Counted from the stretch's first letter, positions 6,928 to 15,813 are shown. The stretch: 64,000 nt of DNA from Caldanaerovirga acetigignens (GCF_900142995.1 NZ_FRCR01000012.1:1-64000); one strand, 5' to 3'. Notes: generated by a model not told the origin, from the letters alone. Translations and numbers: made by a program.

Positions 6928-8955
6928 TTACGCATCCTCCTCTTCCTCCAATTTTTCTTCATCTTTGCCCTTTAGGGCCTGAGCTGTAGAAAAAGCATAA
7001 CCGGATAATATCCAAAAAACATTATCTTCCGGAGATGCAAATTTCCCCAAAGATTTATCTAGTAGTTCTTTCATAGCAGCATACATGCCTTCTTTATACT
7101 TCCATATCTTATACTGATAAAGTTTTTCTAAAACTTCAGAGGCTAGCACTTTTATTTTAGCTTCCGTCATGCCCTGGAAATTTATTTTATTTATTATCGG
7201 CTTGGTTCCACCTTCATCAAACTGTTTTTTCCCTATTTCGCCTACAAGATATCCCAGAAGAAATAAAGCCCTTTGGTGGTCTGCCAGTCCCACTTTTCCC
7301 CAGTAATCCTTTATCTCGGGCGAGACTAAATCTTCCCATATCAACTTCGAGCCACCTCCTTGCAATTCTTTGAGCATCCCTAATTTCTTGAGATAATAAA
7401 CGAAAAACTGAGCGCTTATCAAAAATTTTCCCAGGTCGTCCGCCAATCTCTTATCGCTTGTTGACTTTCTTTGGACATAAGCCTCGTATTTATTGAAAAC
7501 ATGTACCCTTGCTGTCTCCATTAAAAGCTTTGTTAAGTACATAAGCTTTACGGAACTTCCTTTCAATAGCGCCCCGAGCATATCAAGGTAAATACCTATC
7601 TGAGGTTCATTCCTAACTTTCCTTATTGGAAGTAAATAATATATCTTGATGTAATCTATAGCAAGATAATTTAGCTTCCCTTCCCCGAAAAGATCCCTGA
7701 CTTCTTTCAACGCTTCTGCTAATTCTGTTAACCTATGCGGCGGTACATCCTGGACAAATCTCTGAACCTTAACTTCTGCCGAACCACGCGGGTGCCTTGC
7801 AAAAAGAAAATTCAACAGGTAAGAGTCATCGCCAACCTGCCTGTACCGGTCATCAGCGATTTTCTCCTGAAATTCCTCCAATGCTTCTAACTTATTCAGC
7901 CTTTCCACCTTTTCTTTCAGTCGGTCAGCCCATTCCCACGGTGTAAGCTGTTGCGGGTTAATATTTTGATAAAATTGTGGAATCAAATACACATCCGCTT
8001 CCCCAAATTTCATTTTTAAATGTTTCTCTACGAACCTCTCCCCTACAAGTAAATATTTGTAGCATTCCTCGCACACTGCATAATTTTTAAAAAAGCCCGC
8101 TTCTATTAAATTGCTGGCAAAACCTATTTTATCGTTGATGTAGAATTTTAATAGCCTAAAACGAGTAAAATTTTTAGTTATATTCACTGCTGACCTTTGG
8201 CACAGATGGCATTGACCTTTAATCTTATCTTCGAAAACATCGTCGACCATCTGTTTTTCCAGATATTCATGGTATTCAGGGTCTTCCGCTATAAGATGCC
8301 CGTTTATTTTTAGCGTAAAAAGCACGTCATCCTTTGTTGAAATCCCCCAATATTTATCAAGCCAATTCCTTACGACTTCCGCTACCAAAGCCATGAGCTT
8401 TTTGACGTTTTCTTTTTGTCCCTCTTCCCCATCTTTTTTTGCGTACTCTTCGTAAAATGAAGGAGTGCAAAAACCGCAGAGCTCTATCAACGTATTTATT
8501 TCGTCTCGTTTTTTCTTCTGAATTAGAGCAGTATCATTCATATTCATCTTTTCTAAATTCCATAGGTAGGCATATCTTTTTTCGCCACCCCTTAAACCCG
8601 GGATTTCACAGTAATATTTTGCGATAATTTGCTGAAGGTTGCTTTTTAATGTGCTTTTAGCGGGCAGTTGTCTTGCAAGATTGGGAATGGACTGAATAAG
8701 ATATTGAAGGTTATCGGTGGTAATTCTATCCTGTGGCTTATTGCCCTTTACATTGCCAAGCCACTTTATCCTGTCTAACTTCTCAGAATCGATACCCCAC
8801 GTTTCTACTTTGGGCTGCGCTACTTTTGTTGTGTCAAAATCTAAAACTACAATATTTTTTGCCCTATTCGCCGCATCCACCATGCTGCTTAAAAAAGATT
8901 CGCCGCCTGTTGTCATCAATATACTTTCTCCCAGAGTCTTTATAGCTTCTATCAC
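6928..8955 (-). CDS. cas8b: Cascade large subunit Cas8b (TM1802/Csh1 type)
   Basis: 675 residues from a GTG at 8955 with a G-rich ribosome site six bases upstream. A central zinc-finger-like pair CHLC (near residue 250) and CEEC (near residue 298) and the flanking FINDK/GFFKNYAVCEEC region fit the Cas8b TM1802 family. The C-terminal part is helical and ends in a Glu-rich tail. Cas8 recognises the PAM and recruits Cas3. The following genes are the other Cascade subunits in canonical I-B order. Sequence divergence of Cas8 makes the exact subfamily less sure than the role. Confidence 0.88.
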   Translation of the reverse strand: MIEAIKTLGESILMTTGGESFLSSMVDAANRAKNIVVLDFDTTKVAQPKVETWGIDSEKLDRIKWLGNVKGNKPQDRITTDNLQYLIQSIPNLARQLPAKSTLKSNLQQIIAKYYCEIPGLRGGEKRYAYLWNLEKMNMNDTALIQKKKRDEINTLIELCGFCTPSFYEEYAKKDGEEGQKENVKKLMALVAEVVRNWLDKYWGISTKDDVLFTLKINGHLIAEDPEYHEYLEKQMVDDVFEDKIKGQCHLCQRSAVNITKNFTRFRLLKFYINDKIGFASNLIEAGFFKNYAVCEECYKYLLVGERFVEKHLKMKFGEADVYLIPQFYQNINPQQLTPWEWADRLKEKVERLNKLEALEEFQEKIADDRYRQVGDDSYLLNFLFARHPRGSAEVKVQRFVQDVPPHRLTELAEALKEVRDLFGEGKLNYLAIDYIKIYYLLPIRKVRNEPQIGIYLDMLGALLKGSSVKLMYLTKLLMETARVHVFNKYEAYVQRKSTSDKRLADDLGKFLISAQFFVYYLKKLGMLKELQGGGSKLIWEDLVSPEIKDYWGKVGLADHQRALFLLGYLVGEIGKKQFDEGGTKPIINKINFQGMTEAKIKVLASEVLEKLYQYKIWKYKEGMYAAMKELLDKSLGKFASPEDNVFWILSGYAFSTAQALKGKDEEKLEEEEDA

Positions 8956-8996
8956 CTTTTCACCCCCTTATCTCTTTCTATGTTACAAAATAAAGT

Positions 8997-9735
8997 TTAT
9001 TTCTTTACAAACCTGAACATCCCGAACCCCTGGCTGTTTCTTTCGCCAATCCCTGCCTCATACGCCAATTGAATTAAATTTTTATCACCTTCAATCACAA
9101 AACCGCCCTTCATAACCCTTCACGTTGGTCCCCTGAACGGTAAAAAGCCTTGAACGCCATTTTCCAACAGGCTCAATGTTAATATTAATCGTATGGTCGA
9201 AAGTAATCCCAAGGGCCTTCGCTTTCCTTAAAAGATTAACTTCGATAACCCGCCGGAAATCTTCATCATCGGGCGAGAGAAATCGCTTTACAAGCTTGCC
9301 TTCCTTTTTAGCACCCGTTGAAGCTACCACCGGTGAAATAGTTTCGCATAACATTTTTCCGGAAATATCGGGAATGCCTTCAATCTCCACCTTCTCCACA
9401 TAAAGGCGGATATTCCCGAGGCAAACCTCGCCTTCCAAAACCAGGGTCTTAACAAGGGCTTCTATAGGTGCATCGAGCGGCGACGAAAACCACCAGGTGA
9501 GAGGAGGGGTTACTTTTAACCCACCGGGTAAAGCTTTTGACTCTTTGGAAAATATCTTAGAAAAAACTAATAATTTATACCTGTGATCAGCAGTAAATCC
9601 CTCTTCATGCAGGAAAGTTCCAAACTCGGGGTTGGCCCTGGCTATCGCCCCGTACAAATAACCGTGCAGGAGGTGCGGATAATTCCACGGCAAGACTACC
9701 GGTTCTTCTCCTTGAAAAACGGCGCGTACGCGCAT
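8997..9735 (-). pseudogene. cas6: Second Cas6, frameshifted near its C-terminus
   Basis: The frame from 9735 runs MRVRAVFQGEEPVVLPWN to NVKGYEGRFCD and stops at 9091, before the family's glycine-rich loop. Reading one base over, from about 9107 leftwards, restores GGFVIEGDKNLIQLAYEAG followed by IGERNSQGFG and MFRFVKK, ending at 8997. A single extra G in a GGG run (about 9107-9109) accounts for the break. Without the G-loop the product should not bind or cut repeat RNA. A sequencing error in the homopolymer is the main alternative. It sits first in the cas8b-cas7-cas5-cas3 operon, where a working cas6 is often found. Confidence 0.88.
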
Positions 9736-9745
9736 AAATCATCCC

Positions 9746-9868
9746 TCAATCCAAAAATTGCTCCATCCGCATTCCCCTGCTATATAGCCACAATTTTCGA
9801 TGACATATAGCAACATAATTCACTTTTATGCCGCTGGTATACAATTCCTCATAATTCTGTTCTTTCAC
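9746..9868 (-). pseudogene. cas4: Cas4 N-terminal stub (40 codons)
   Basis: A 40-codon frame starts at GTG 9868 with AAAAGGTG six bases upstream and ends at a TGA 11 bases before the cas6 start. It contains GIKVNYVAICHRKLWLYSRG and MEQF, the characteristic Cas4 N-terminus in which the Cys is the first iron-sulphur ligand and is followed by RKLWL/F. Cas4 is usually 165-200 residues, so the RecB-like nuclease core and the three C-terminal cysteines are gone. It is an unexpected place for cas4 (upstream of cas6) and points to rearrangement of an older cas cluster. Confidence 0.75.
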
Positions 9869-10005
9869 ATAAGACACCTTTTATCATTTATTAATAAAAA
9901 ATTTGTTCGCACTTACTTATTTCTATAAATTTTCTAAAAATCCTTTTAATGACAATAAAAATATTTCGACAAAATTTGATTTTTTATTTCACCTTTGTAA
10001 CTTCG

Positions 10006-10690
10006 TAACTGACCTTTCGCACCCTTAACCTTTAAAAAAAATTTTTTAAGTGCCAAAAACTAGCAGGTACTCTGGCCATCTCTGTCGTATATATGATAAA
10101 AAAGCTTAAATTGGACAGGGGTAGCTGCAGTGGACTTTTTCGAAATGAAAGAATTAGGTGCCGGACCAGTAATAAGTGCCATATTCCGTCAGATAGGGTG
10201 CCATAACACAATAAACCAAATGCTAACATGGAACGAAAAACAGTGCCTCCACTCTCCGGCAACACACATACTCGCCATAATAATAAATATCCTCTCGGGA
10301 AAGAGAGTTGCATTATACAAAGTCTTTTCCACCCTTGCACTTAAAGCTGTAATACATGAGAATATTGACACAAAAGTGCTTCACGGTGATACGGACTGCA
10401 AAACTTCTTTATGGATAATACGATGAATAACCTTTCACACCTTCCAAGCACATTTAACCTAGTATCAGAACTAATTAGAAAAAGCTTTTTCTTCAGAGGA
10501 CTGGGAAGAGTATTCCTCATAATAAAGTTCCTTACAGACTGAAAGAATTTGAAGCTGAAATTTTTGACCGCCGGTATAGGTTGGTAGTAGTATTGTCCAT
10601 TAATCCCCGACAAACCTTAGGGTATTATTTCCATTTTTGGGGATGTAAAAATATATCGGTTTTATAGGAAAGGGTGCGAAATGTAAGTTA
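10006..10690 (+). mobile_element. Internally deleted insertion sequence (IS1634/DUF4277-like)
   Basis: Imperfect terminal inverted repeats bound the region: about 10006-10032 on the left, with core TTTCGCACCCTT, and its complement at about 10664-10690. Inside lies the start of a transposase (10130-10426). About 685 bases remain, while such elements are usually 1.6-2 kb, so most of the gene has been lost and the rest is shredded by stops. No clear target-site duplication could be read. It separates the cas locus from the MFS gene. Confidence 0.65.
10130..10426 (+). pseudogene. Transposase remnant, N-terminal DUF4277 domain
   Basis: 98 codons: MDFFEMKELGAGPVISAIF, then TINQMLTWNEKQCLHSPATH and AIIINILSGKRVALYKV. 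This resembles the DUF4277 N-terminal domain of IS1634-type transposases (pattern KLGAxPxIxxILxxLGI, W-x-EKQ, SPGxRVKAMIINIL). The DDE catalytic part is missing and the frame ends early. Function as an enzyme is excluded. Confidence 0.6.
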
Positions 10691-10791
10691 AAAAAAACCA
10701 CCATGAAAAATTCAGTTTCTCGTGATATAATAATCGCTAGAATATTTTGGGTATTTTTTCGTATCTAGAAGAAAGGAGTTCAAATAATTAC

Positions 10792-11997
10792 ATGGAAGAC
10801 AACAAAAATCTATACTTTATTTTATTTGCTTTAAGTTTAGGGTGGACCGTGCTTTACGCCGACAGGACTTCGCTGTATCCGCTTCTCTCGGTAATAGGAA
10901 GGGATTTTAATTTAAATAATACCCAGCTCGGCACGATAACCAGCAGTTATTTTCTGGTTTACGTAGCCATGCAAATTCCTGGGGGAATCGTCGCGGATAA
11001 AGTGGGAAAAAAACGTCTTATAGTACTGGGGATTTTAACTGCAGGAGTCTCGCTTTTTTGTTTCGGACTTTTCGGAAAAAGCTACGGCCTTCTGGTTTTG
11101 TTCGCAGCTCTTCATGGTCTTGGAGCCGGAACCTATTACCCTTGCGCCTACGGAATAATGCTCGAGTTGGTAGATTCAAAACACTGGGGGACATCGGCCG
11201 CCATAATAAATCTCGGAATGTCGTTTGGGTTAATCCTCGGCCTTGCGATAAGCGGACCATTGTATATGCATTTTAAGAGTTACTCTGCAATATTCATAGG
11301 ACTTGCCCTTTTTACCATGGCGCTTTCCCTTCTTTTTATAAAAATTCTGCCGGAGGCTGAAAGCAGGTGCAACGCAAAAGCAAACTTTTTTGCCGTAAAA
11401 GAAGTGTTAAAAAACAAAAACCTCCTGCTACTTTATATCGCCCAATTTTGCGCTCTTTACGGATACTGGACCGCAGTCACGTGGGGAGCCACGTTTTTTA
11501 AGGAAGAGCGCGGCATCGGCATGGAACTTGCCGGGCTATTCGTAGCCATCGCGGGCATGAGCTCCATAATTCCCAGCCTCGTTATGGGAAGGATATCGGA
11601 CATATTCGGCCGCAAGAAAATAGCCTTAATACTTTTTCCCTTAGGAGCCCTTACATTATATTTGATGGCCCACGTCCGAACCGCATCTGCCATAATCCTA
11701 TCGCTTATTGCATACGGAATTATCGGAAAATCGTCCTGGGACCCCATAGCGGTAGCCTGGAGCGGCAGCCACGCATCGACCTTGGGAAATGAAGCCGCGA
11801 GCACCGCCATGGGAGTGTTCAACTTTTTCGGCATGATGTCCGCTGTAGTAGCTCCGGTCATCACCGGATTTATAAGGGATATCACGGGCTCTTTAGTTGC
11901 GGCTTATTATGTTGCCGCAGTTCTATCATTGTTGGGCGGAAGTTTGGTTATATTAGTTGACGAGAAACTTCCGCAACCGGATAATAAGCTTGGATAA
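10792..11997 (+). CDS. MFS transporter (ACS/sugar-phosphate-type)
   Basis: 401 residues from the ATG at 10792 (MEDNKNLYFILF); an upstream TTG at 10747 is less likely because AAGGAG lies between them. Twelve hydrophobic segments are visible with the MFS loop motif between TM2 and TM3 (GGIVADKVGKKR) and its second copy (GRISDIFGRKK). TM1 has WTVLYADRTSLYPLL, as in the anion:cation symporter and related groups. The substrate cannot be read from the sequence. It is a single-gene unit, convergent with the cysteine hydrolase on the other side of a shared hairpin. Confidence 0.85.
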   Translation: MEDNKNLYFILFALSLGWTVLYADRTSLYPLLSVIGRDFNLNNTQLGTITSSYFLVYVAMQIPGGIVADKVGKKRLIVLGILTAGVSLFCFGLFGKSYGLLVLFAALHGLGAGTYYPCAYGIMLELVDSKHWGTSAAIINLGMSFGLILGLAISGPLYMHFKSYSAIFIGLALFTMALSLLFIKILPEAESRCNAKANFFAVKEVLKNKNLLLLYIAQFCALYGYWTAVTWGATFFKEERGIGMELAGLFVAIAGMSSIIPSLVMGRISDIFGRKKIALILFPLGALTLYLMAHVRTASAIILSLIAYGIIGKSSWDPIAVAWSGSHASTLGNEAASTAMGVFNFFGMMSAVVAPVITGFIRDITGSLVAAYYVAAVLSLLGGSLVILVDEKLPQPDNKLG

Positions 11998-12100
11998 TAT
12001 AAATTCAATCGGGAGGAATGATGTATTGAACGTGGTTAAAATTATAAAGTAACGAAAGGATAATATACAAAGTCGACTGCAACCTTATATGTAAACTCAA

Positions 12101-12156
12101 GCGGGTCCGCATCCGGCTGTTCGATTAATCTCATTAGGCCCCGGGATTGCCGGTAG
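12101..12156 (-). mobile_element. Relic of a group II intron 3' end
   Basis: On the minus strand 12156-12101 resembles the 3' part of the intron at 14095-15813. It matches the codons for the last residues of the intron protein (about 31 of 37 bases by eye), then jumps to half of domain V (GCCGGATGCGGACCCGC, identical in both). The two blocks are fused at a GAAC that occurs at both edges of the missing segment, so deletion between short direct repeats is likely. The rest of the intron is absent. Confidence 0.65.
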
Positions 12157-12177
12157 TGGTTTCCCGGGGCCTTAATG
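12132..12177. terminator. Strong hairpin between convergent genes
   Basis: CATTAGGCCCCGGGA (12132-12146) pairs with TCCCGGGGCCTTAATG (12162-12177) apart from one bulged base. It lies between the MFS stop (11997) and the hydrolase stop (12194) and could terminate both. No long T-tract follows on either side. One arm is built from the intron relic sequence. Confidence 0.6.
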
Positions 12178-12193
12178 CTTAGCGCAAGAACAT

Positions 12194-12712
12194 TCATATC
12201 AATTCACAGCCAAGGGTGTTTTTCATCTCCTGAAGGGCAAATTCGTGAACGCTTTTGTCAAAAGAAGCCACGCCATCCCTGTATATTTTTACCGAGTATC
12301 CCCTTTCCCTGGCATCCTTGGCGGTATAGAGCACGCATATATTGGTGCACACGCCCACCAGATAAAGCTCGTTTATCCCCCGCTCTCTCAGGTAAAGGTC
12401 GAGATCAGTTCCGTAAAAAGCGCTGTACCTGCGCTTTTTTATTACTTTATCTTCTTTTGCAGGTTCCAGCTCCTTTATGACCATACTACCCCAGGTCCCA
12501 GAAATACAGTGGGGCGGAAACATCTCAAATTCCCTGTCATCCTTTTCATGGCTGTCGCAGATGAATATCACGGGACATTTTTCTTTTTTGAATTCCTCAA
12601 TCTTTTGTTTTATAAAAGGGATTATGTTTCTTGACGCTTCCCCAACGTACAGGCTTCCCCCTTCTTCCACAAAATCATTGAGCATATCAATAACCAATAG
12701 TGCTCTGCCCAT
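12194..12712 (-). CDS. Isochorismatase-like cysteine hydrolase (nicotinamidase-type)
   Basis: 172 residues with the family triad visible: Asp in LLVIDMLNDF (D9), Lys in KKRRYSAFYG, and the nucleophilic Cys in LVGVCTNICVLYT. DSHEKDDREFEMFPPHC supplies Asp/His residues of the kind that bind metal in nicotinamidases (PncA). The likely reaction is hydrolysis of nicotinamide to nicotinate for NAD salvage, but the family also contains isochorismatases and N-carbamoyl hydrolases, so the substrate is not settled. Single gene, leftward, in front of a shared terminator. Confidence 0.82.
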   Translation of the reverse strand: MGRALLVIDMLNDFVEEGGSLYVGEASRNIIPFIKQKIEEFKKEKCPVIFICDSHEKDDREFEMFPPHCISGTWGSMVIKELEPAKEDKVIKKRRYSAFYGTDLDLYLRERGINELYLVGVCTNICVLYTAKDARERGYSVKIYRDGVASFDKSVHEFALQEMKNTLGCELI

Positions 12713-12802
12713 TTATATTTCCCCCTTTTAATATTTCGCCAATTTAATTTCTTTTGGGTATTATATACTATATTTTTTGCTCTTATCCTTCAGAAAAATT
12801 AA

Positions 12803-13624
12803 TTAAAATTCCCTCTTGGAATATATCTTTGCCGACACGGAATACGAAAGGGCATAGATAAAAAAGGCTATAATTAGGACAAAATAACCGGAAAACAAGC
12901 TGCCTTTATTGAAAAAATTTGCAATAAACTTTCCCGCTGATTCCAAAAATAAAAATGCGTTGAAGATTCCTATGAATAAAATGACATTTACAATCCTCGC
13001 TTTTGAATAACCGAAGGTATAAAATACCGGAAGTCCTATGCTGTTCATTAAAAGAGCAGCAGCTAGCACTGCGGCAACACCTTCCGCAGGAAATGAAAAA
13101 TGTATAAAATCAGAAAAAATCAATTCAGAAATCCAACCAAGGGCTGCGCAAAACCCAAGCGAGATTGTAAAAAATACAAATAGTGAAAGATAACGGGAAA
13201 GGACGATTTTCTTCCTGGATAAGGGGAGGGAATTCAACAATAAATGGGCGTTGTTTTTGTCGTCGCAATAGCATGCGTGCTGCATAAAAACGTAAGTTAA
13301 AATAAATGTCACGGGCAAAAATATATCGCCCCTTTTTAAACCGGAAAAGGAAATTATCGCAATTAAAGCCACGAAAATCAAATAGAATAAGTAACTTTTT
13401 TGAATCAACAAATCTTTTTTTACATTTTCTAAGCCAAAGATCTTCACTATCCCTCTATCTTTCTTTAGGAGGTTCATTATGAGCTTTATAGTGGTAGTCT
13501 TGCCCGCCCCATTTGGGCCGATAAATCCCATTATATAGCCTCTTTCAAGGGTAAAACTTACTTCTCTAAGTTCAAATCCGGAAAATCTCTTTCTTAAACC
13601 TACTACCTCCAGGATGGGTTCCAT
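12803..13624 (-). pseudogene. Chimera of an ABC ATPase N-terminus and an ABC-2 permease
   Basis: One uninterrupted 273-codon frame. Residues 1-65 are an ABC ATPase start (MEPILEVVGLRKRF, Walker A GPNGAGKTTT, IFGLEN). From about residue 67 it becomes the KKDLLIQKSYLF start of a YhcI/ABC2_membrane_5-type permease with about six hydrophobic segments. The ATPase lacks its Q-loop, LSGGQ signature, Walker B and H-loop, so it cannot hydrolyse ATP. An in-frame deletion of roughly 700 bases that joined two adjacent operon genes is the simplest explanation. It follows the GntR gene by four bases. I call it a pseudogene, although a membrane protein might still be made. Confidence 0.8.
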
Positions 13625-13628
13625 TTAT

Positions 13629-14003
13629 CTAAACCTCCCCATACAGAATCTCGAGCATTTTCATCATTTCCTCCAAAGAAAGCCCTAAAGATTTCCCTGC
13701 AAAAACGGCTTCCTCAAGCTTTTCCTCCACCACTTTAAGGCGCATCTCCCTCAACAGCTCCCGGTTTCTTACTGCCACAAAAGTGCCTTTCCCCTGGGTT
13801 GTGACGATATATCCTTCCCTTTCGAGCTCTTCATAAGCTTTCTTCACTGTAATCACGCTTATTCCAAGTTCTTTTGCCATATTTCGTATGGAAAAAAGAA
13901 GTTCTCCTTCCTTAAGTACTCCTCGTATTATCATGTCCTTTATCTGCCTTGCTATCTGCTTGTATATTGGTTCTTCAGAAGTATTGGATATTAAAATGTT
14001 CAT
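13629..14003 (-). CDS. GntR-family repressor, YtrA/YhcF subfamily
   Basis: 124 residues: an N-terminal winged helix (EPIYKQIARQIKDMIIRG, MAKELGISVITVKKAYEELEREGYI, TTQGKGTFV) followed by the short helical C-terminal tail of the YtrA subfamily, which lacks a ligand domain. Such regulators sit first in operons for ABC-2 exporters and repress them, often responding to cell-wall stress. Here the regulated ATPase-permease pair is collapsed into one chimera, so the repressor may now mainly control itself. An inverted repeat at its promoter is a good operator candidate. Confidence 0.88.
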   Translation of the reverse strand: MNILISNTSEEPIYKQIARQIKDMIIRGVLKEGELLFSIRNMAKELGISVITVKKAYEELEREGYIVTTQGKGTFVAVRNRELLREMRLKVVEEKLEEAVFAGKSLGLSLEEMMKMLEILYGEV

Positions 14004-14028
14004 TTTTAAAACAGACCACCTCCCATAA

Positions 14029-14053
14029 ACTGTATATATTGTTTATGTACAGT
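14029..14053 (-). promoter_or_regulatory. Candidate GntR operator
   Basis: ACTGTATAT (14029-14037) and ATGTACAGT (14045-14053) form an inverted repeat with one mismatch, 26 bases upstream of the repressor ATG. The region is A+T-rich and overlaps the expected promoter. YtrA-type repressors bind such dyads. Confidence 0.5.
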
Positions 14054-14164
14054 ATATACTAATAAAATGACATTGTCAACGGAAATAATTTAAAATCGAG
14101 TAGGAGTGGGTGACTAACCCCCGTCCCCTCTCACCACCGGACATGCGGGTCCGCATCCGGCGGT

Positions 14165-15371
14165 TCACCAAGCTTTACGAAGCCTCTGATAACGTTCGGT
14201 TAAGCTCGTTAGACCCTGAGATTGCCAGTAGGCGTTGCCCAGGGCTCTATTCATTGGCCCGTGTGCCATCCGCCACGGACCTTTCCGCGCATTGGCAAAT
14301 TCGTGTACCACTTGCTCGGGTAGTCCTAGAGCCCTAAGTTCTCGATATCTTGTCCGTACTCGTTTCCACTGTTTCCATAAACATAGGCGTAATCTACGGC
14401 GTATCCAGCCATCCAATTCTTCAAATATGCTGGGTGTTTCGGCCAGGGCAAAGTATCCCATCCACCCTCCAATGTAGGTGTTGAGGCGTTCTGCGCGTTC
14501 GGCTATGCTTACTGGTTTGTTCCGGGCCGTTATATCCCGTATTTTCGTCTTTACTCGTTCAATGGTTTGGGGTGCTAGGCGGATGAGTATTTGCCCTCCT
14601 CATTTCCAATTCTTTGTCCAGCTCATCTAGTAGTATGTTGGCTAGAAGTGGGCTTAGCGGTCCTCCCTGGGGTGTTCCTTTTGTTGTTTCCATTACTACT
14701 CCGTTTATCATAACGCCTGCCTGTAGGTATCGGCGAATAAGGGTCAATACCCTCTTATCTTTCACTCTCCGGGCTACTTTTGCCATGAGTATGTCGTGGT
14801 TTACTCGGTCGAAGAATTTCTCTATGTCCAGGTCGACTGCCCATTCGTATCCTTCTTCTACGTATTGTCTCGCTTTCCTTACTGCGTCGTGGGCTCTCTT
14901 CCCGGGCCGGAATCCGTAGCTGAATTCCGAAAATCCCGGGTCAAAGATGGGTGTTAATACTTGCAGGCGGGTACCCACCGCAGGTGGGTGTTGTTGGATG
15001 AGGCGGTCCATTACGGTGGGGATTCCTAATAGCCTCTTGCCTCCCCCGGGTTTCGGGATTTCGACCCGGCGCACGGGCTTAGGCTTGTAGGTCCCCGCAA
15101 GTAGTTCTCCCCGGATGCGCGGCCATTCGGCACGGATTTGGTCCCGAAGCCGTTCGGTCGGGATGCCGTCTATGCCGGGCGCGCCTCCGTTTTGTTCTAC
15201 TCGCTTTAGGGCTGCTAGCATGTTGTTTCTTTCTACCACCCGCTCCATCAGGCCGCTATCGTTGTCCCCGCGAGGTGACTCTCCGCTTCGTGCCGGAGAA
15301 GAACTCGGCCCTCCCGCGGGCCCCTGTGGCTTCACCACTCCTTCCCGTAGGCAGGCCCCTTCCGGGGACAT
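14165..15371 (-). pseudogene. ltrA: Group II intron reverse transcriptase/maturase, internally deleted
   Basis: The N-terminal part (15371-14559) has RT blocks: NGGAPGIDGIPTERL, YKPKPVRRVEIPKPGG, FSYGFRPGKRAHDA, AVDLDIEKFFDRVNHD and KGTPQGGPLSPLLANI. It then breaks off after DELDKELEMR. The sequence resumes in another frame at IRLAPQTIERVK (about 14570) and continues with RLNTYIGGWMGYFALAET and the maturase/thumb end RKGPWRMAH to 14165. The missing middle contains the YADD catalytic motif, so polymerase activity is lost. An eight-residue replacement (HPPAVGTR) between LIQQ and LQVLTP comes from an inserted palindrome. Confidence 0.88.
14968..14990 (-). repeat. 23-nt palindromic element, copy inside the RT gene
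   Basis: The minus strand carries CACCCACC TGC GGTGGGTACCCG, a perfect 7-bp hairpin plus tail. It is identical but inverted relative to the copy at 15702-15724. It adds about six codons in frame to a conserved RT block. Confidence 0.8.
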
Positions 15372-15701
15372 CTAGCGTCTTCGCTCTTCTCTCGAACTCA
15401 TCGGACTCACCTCTTACTTGATGTTCGGGCCTTCCCTCAAAGTCCATGACCTCCAAGGTACTATGCCCAAAGCTTCCCCTGACGGTTCAGCCATGCCTTC
15501 CAGCATGGGTTACCAGTTTACCTGGCGTTACCATCAGGCCTCCCCGGGTAAGAGCGAAAGCCTCCCCGCGCCCGCCCCATATACCCTACCACCCCTTGGC
15601 AGCCTTGGATTTCGCTGTGATTCGCCAGCTCATCCGAACGGTCTGGCCTCATAACGGGTTCTTGTTCATCGGGCCGTGGCTTTCCCTCCGGCTTCCTTCG
15701 G

Positions 15702-15724
15702 CACCCACCTGCGGTGGGTACCCG
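15702..15724 (+). repeat. 23-nt palindromic element, copy in intron domain I
   Basis: Same 23 bases as the minus strand of 14968-14990, here on the plus strand about 90 bases inside the intron 5' end. No third copy was seen in the window by eye. Confidence 0.8.
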
Positions 15725-15813
15725 ACCTCACGATGGACACCCTTGCCTTTGGGGAGAGACTTTGCCTTTCCTGCAGTGGACTTTCACCAGAGTTTTCCCC
15801 ATGCCGGGCGCAC

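Larger units (their letters stand above)
14095..15813 (-). mobile_element. Group II intron (class C-like) with defective reverse transcriptase
   Basis: The 5' end reads GTGCGCCCGGCATGG from 15813. The 3' end has a domain V hairpin (GCCGGATGCGGACCCGCATG on the minus strand near 14150) followed by a CCTACTCGAT end near 14095. In between is an intron-encoded protein in two pieces. The insertion point is immediately after the terminator hairpin of the isocitrate dehydrogenase gene, which is where bacterial class C introns integrate. Total 1.72 kb; the intron protein lacks about 60-70 codons, so an intact relative should be about 1.9 kb. The RNA may still fold and splice if a maturase acts in trans. 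Confidence 0.85.

Noticed and set aside
10032-10613. Overlapping minus-strand frames in the IS remnant
   Set aside because: They are antisense to the transposase remnant and show no protein-like pattern.
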